This document shows, in pieces, positions 62,693-64,000 of a DNA stretch of 64,000 bases. This stretch comes from Rhizobium sp. CCGE531 (lineage in GTDB: Bacteria > Pseudomonadota > Alphaproteobacteria > Rhizobiales > Rhizobiaceae): positions 1,396,466 to 1,460,465 of the forward strand of contig NZ_CP032685.1 of the NCBI RefSeq assembly GCF_003627795.1, given 5' to 3'. The notes under the pieces were generated by a model, which saw only the letters and a program-made list of their open reading frames with translations, was not told the DNA's origin and ran no database searches. The position numbers were made by a program, and so were the translations under genes. The stretch's first letter is position 1. Each line of letters begins with the position of its first letter.

Positions 62693-64000
62693 ATGGAAGC
62701 CGAACATGTAACGACGCCCTTTGGGCGGCGGCCGATGACGCTTGCCATGTTGATAGCTCAAAGAAGAGCCGAACATGGGAAGTCCGTCAGGTCCGTCGAC
62801 AAATGGAAAATCTATCGTGCGCTCTGCGAAGCCAAGCCCCTGTTGGGCGTGACGGACCGGGCGCTCGCCGTACTGAATGCGCTCTTGAGCTTCTATCCGA
62901 AGAACGAACTCTCGGATGACGCCAACCTGATCGTATTTCCCTCGAACGCACAATTGTCCCTGCGCGCGCATGGCATGGCGGAGCAAACGATCCGCCGCCA
63001 CCTTGCCGCATTGATCTCGGCTGGTCTTCTTGTTCGCAGGGATAGCCCCAACGGCAAGCGTTATGCCCGGCGGAGCAGGGCAGGGGATCTCAATGTGGCC
63101 TATGGCTTCTCCTTGGCGCCTCTTCTTTCCCGCGCCGAGGAGATCGAGCATATCGCGGCGGGGGTTGTTGCCGAACGATTGCACATACAGGGTCTGCGGG
63201 AACGCATCAGTCTCCACCGGCGCGATATCGCCAAGCTCATCGAAACTGCGATCGCCGAGGACATAGAAGGCCCATGGGAAGCCGTCCATTCGGGCTTTCG
63301 CGGGCTTATCGATGACCTTCCGCGTTCGCCCAATGCAACACAGCTGGAAACGCTGCTGGAGAAGCTCGGCCGTCTGCGCGACGAAATCGTCAACCGATTG
63401 GAAAGACATGTGAAACTTACGAAACTAAGCGCCAATCCCTATCAAAATGAGCGGCACATACAGAATTCAGACTCCGAATCCCAAATTGAATCTGAAGCCG
63501 CGTCCATGGAAAGCGCCTCCCCACGAGGCTTGGCTCCGAGGACAACTCCGGCCCTCGTCAACGTCCCCGTAGCCTCCGAAACTCGGAAGTCAGTCTTCTG
63601 CACGCCCGATGATAGTCACTCGGAGACCAGCACAGAGATACGAACGGAAATGAAGTCCTTCCCGCTAGACCTCGTCTTGCGAGCATGTCCTGACATTGCC
63701 GCCTATGGTCCAATCGGACAGATCAGGAGCTGGCGCGATCTGCTCACCGCTTCGCTCATCGTCAAATCGACGCTCGATATCGGTCCGGGAGCCTATGGTG
63801 AGGCCTGCGCGGCCATGGGCGCGGAAAATACGGCGACCGTCATTGCCTGCATCCTCCAACGTGGCTCCCACATCAACTCAGCCGGTGCCTATCTTCGTGA
63901 TCTGACGCGGCGAGCGGAGAAAGGCGAGTTTGCCATCGGACCGATGCTCATGAGCCTTCTACGGGCGAATATGGCGCCAACCACACGGAAGGTCGCTTAG
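62693..64000 (+). CDS. repC: RepC, replication initiator
   Basis: A complete 435-residue replication initiator ending at the last base of the window (TAG 63998-64000). Typical RepC features: N-terminal TPFGRRPMTLAMLIAQRRAE, the DNA-binding region GVTDRALAVLNALLSFYP and SLRAHGMAEQTIRRHLAALISAGL (HTH-like), and the C-terminal ACPDIAAYGPIGQIRSWRDL. Replication starts within repC in this plasmid class. AAGGAA precedes the ATG. Expression is limited by the upstream antisense RNA. Confidence 0.96.
   Translation: MEAEHVTTPFGRRPMTLAMLIAQRRAEHGKSVRSVDKWKIYRALCEAKPLLGVTDRALAVLNALLSFYPKNELSDDANLIVFPSNAQLSLRAHGMAEQTIRRHLAALISAGLLVRRDSPNGKRYARRSRAGDLNVAYGFSLAPLLSRAEEIEHIAAGVVAERLHIQGLRERISLHRRDIAKLIETAIAEDIEGPWEAVHSGFRGLIDDLPRSPNATQLETLLEKLGRLRDEIVNRLERHVKLTKLSANPYQNERHIQNSDSESQIESEAASMESASPRGLAPRTTPALVNVPVASETRKSVFCTPDDSHSETSTEIRTEMKSFPLDLVLRACPDIAAYGPIGQIRSWRDLLTASLIVKSTLDIGPGAYGEACAAMGAENTATVIACILQRGSHINSAGAYLRDLTRRAEKGEFAIGPMLMSLLRANMAPTTRKVA
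63420..63490. other. Possible oriV region inside repC
   Basis: An AT-rich stretch of repC (around CAAAATGAGCGGCAC and CAGAATTCAGACTCCGAATC) coding for a poorly conserved, Ser/Glu-rich linker. In repABC plasmids oriV lies in such a low-GC part of repC. Position only; no origin sequence motif is identifiable. Confidence 0.3.

Overview
The window looks like part of a secondary replicon (large plasmid or chromid) of a Rhizobium-like alphaproteobacterium. The main evidence is a complete repABC replication and partition operon at the right end (60338-64000), with a candidate antisense RNA between repB and repC and two parS-like palindromes upstream. Supporting evidence is the GC-rich coding style, the many ABC transporters for plant-derived solutes, the FadR/GntR-type regulators, a DUF1217 repeat protein of rhizobial type, and a 40-bp palindromic repeat of the kind scattered between rhizobial genes. 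No rRNA, tRNA, CRISPR array or intact insertion sequence was seen.

Layout, left to right. 1-1626: end of a molybdenum hydroxylase large subunit followed by its triheme cytochrome c. 1683-5656: two small methyltransferases and a TetR repressor; TetR and the O-methyltransferase share an operator-like site but are separated by two unrelated genes that look inserted. 6177-10789: a PAP2 phosphatase, an OmpR-type two-component pair and a soluble MCP-like protein. 10990-13349: two alpha/beta hydrolases divergent from a CGNR zinc-finger regulator. 13424-17371: patatin, acetoacetate decarboxylase, 3-hydroxybutyrate dehydrogenase (ketone-body/PHB-related) and PPK2. 17445-20264: a methyltransferase, a Cys/Met-metabolism PLP enzyme and a SnoaL-like protein. 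20465-26900: AraFGH-type sugar transporter with a FadR-type regulator, an aldose epimerase and an SDR. 26951-30219: a six-repeat DUF1217 protein and a TolB-like propeller. 30392-34028: a periplasmic copper module (DUF2946-like, PepSY, PCu(A)C, SCO, CopC). 34215-38027: a small acidic protein, a propeller protein, an unusual HTH regulator, DUF899 and a small membrane protein. 38040-43855: a LuxR regulator, a PotABCD-type transporter with a Tat-exported binding protein, and an SDR. 43935-44867: VOC protein and ArsR regulator. 44914-56161: a hydroxyproline catabolic island with two GntR/FCD regulators. 56703-58001: an MgtC/SapB-DUF4010 membrane protein. 58002-59401: mostly gene-poor. 59402-64000: a FinO/ProQ-domain RNA chaperone next to repABC.

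How the genes work together: the hydroxyproline island joins uptake (polar amino acid ABC transporter), a proline-racemase-superfamily dehydratase, aconitase X (cis-3-hydroxy-L-proline dehydratase), a pyrroline-2-carboxylate reductase, a D-amino-acid-type oxidase and a DHDPS-family deaminase. It therefore mixes parts of the 3-hydroxyproline-to-proline route and the 4-hydroxyproline-to-2-oxoglutarate route. The most interesting hypothesis is that the FinO-domain protein beside repABC acts on the antisense copy-control RNA between repB and repC. Start sites were chosen by Shine-Dalgarno spacing and family length; all functional calls are from reading sequence motifs, without database searches.
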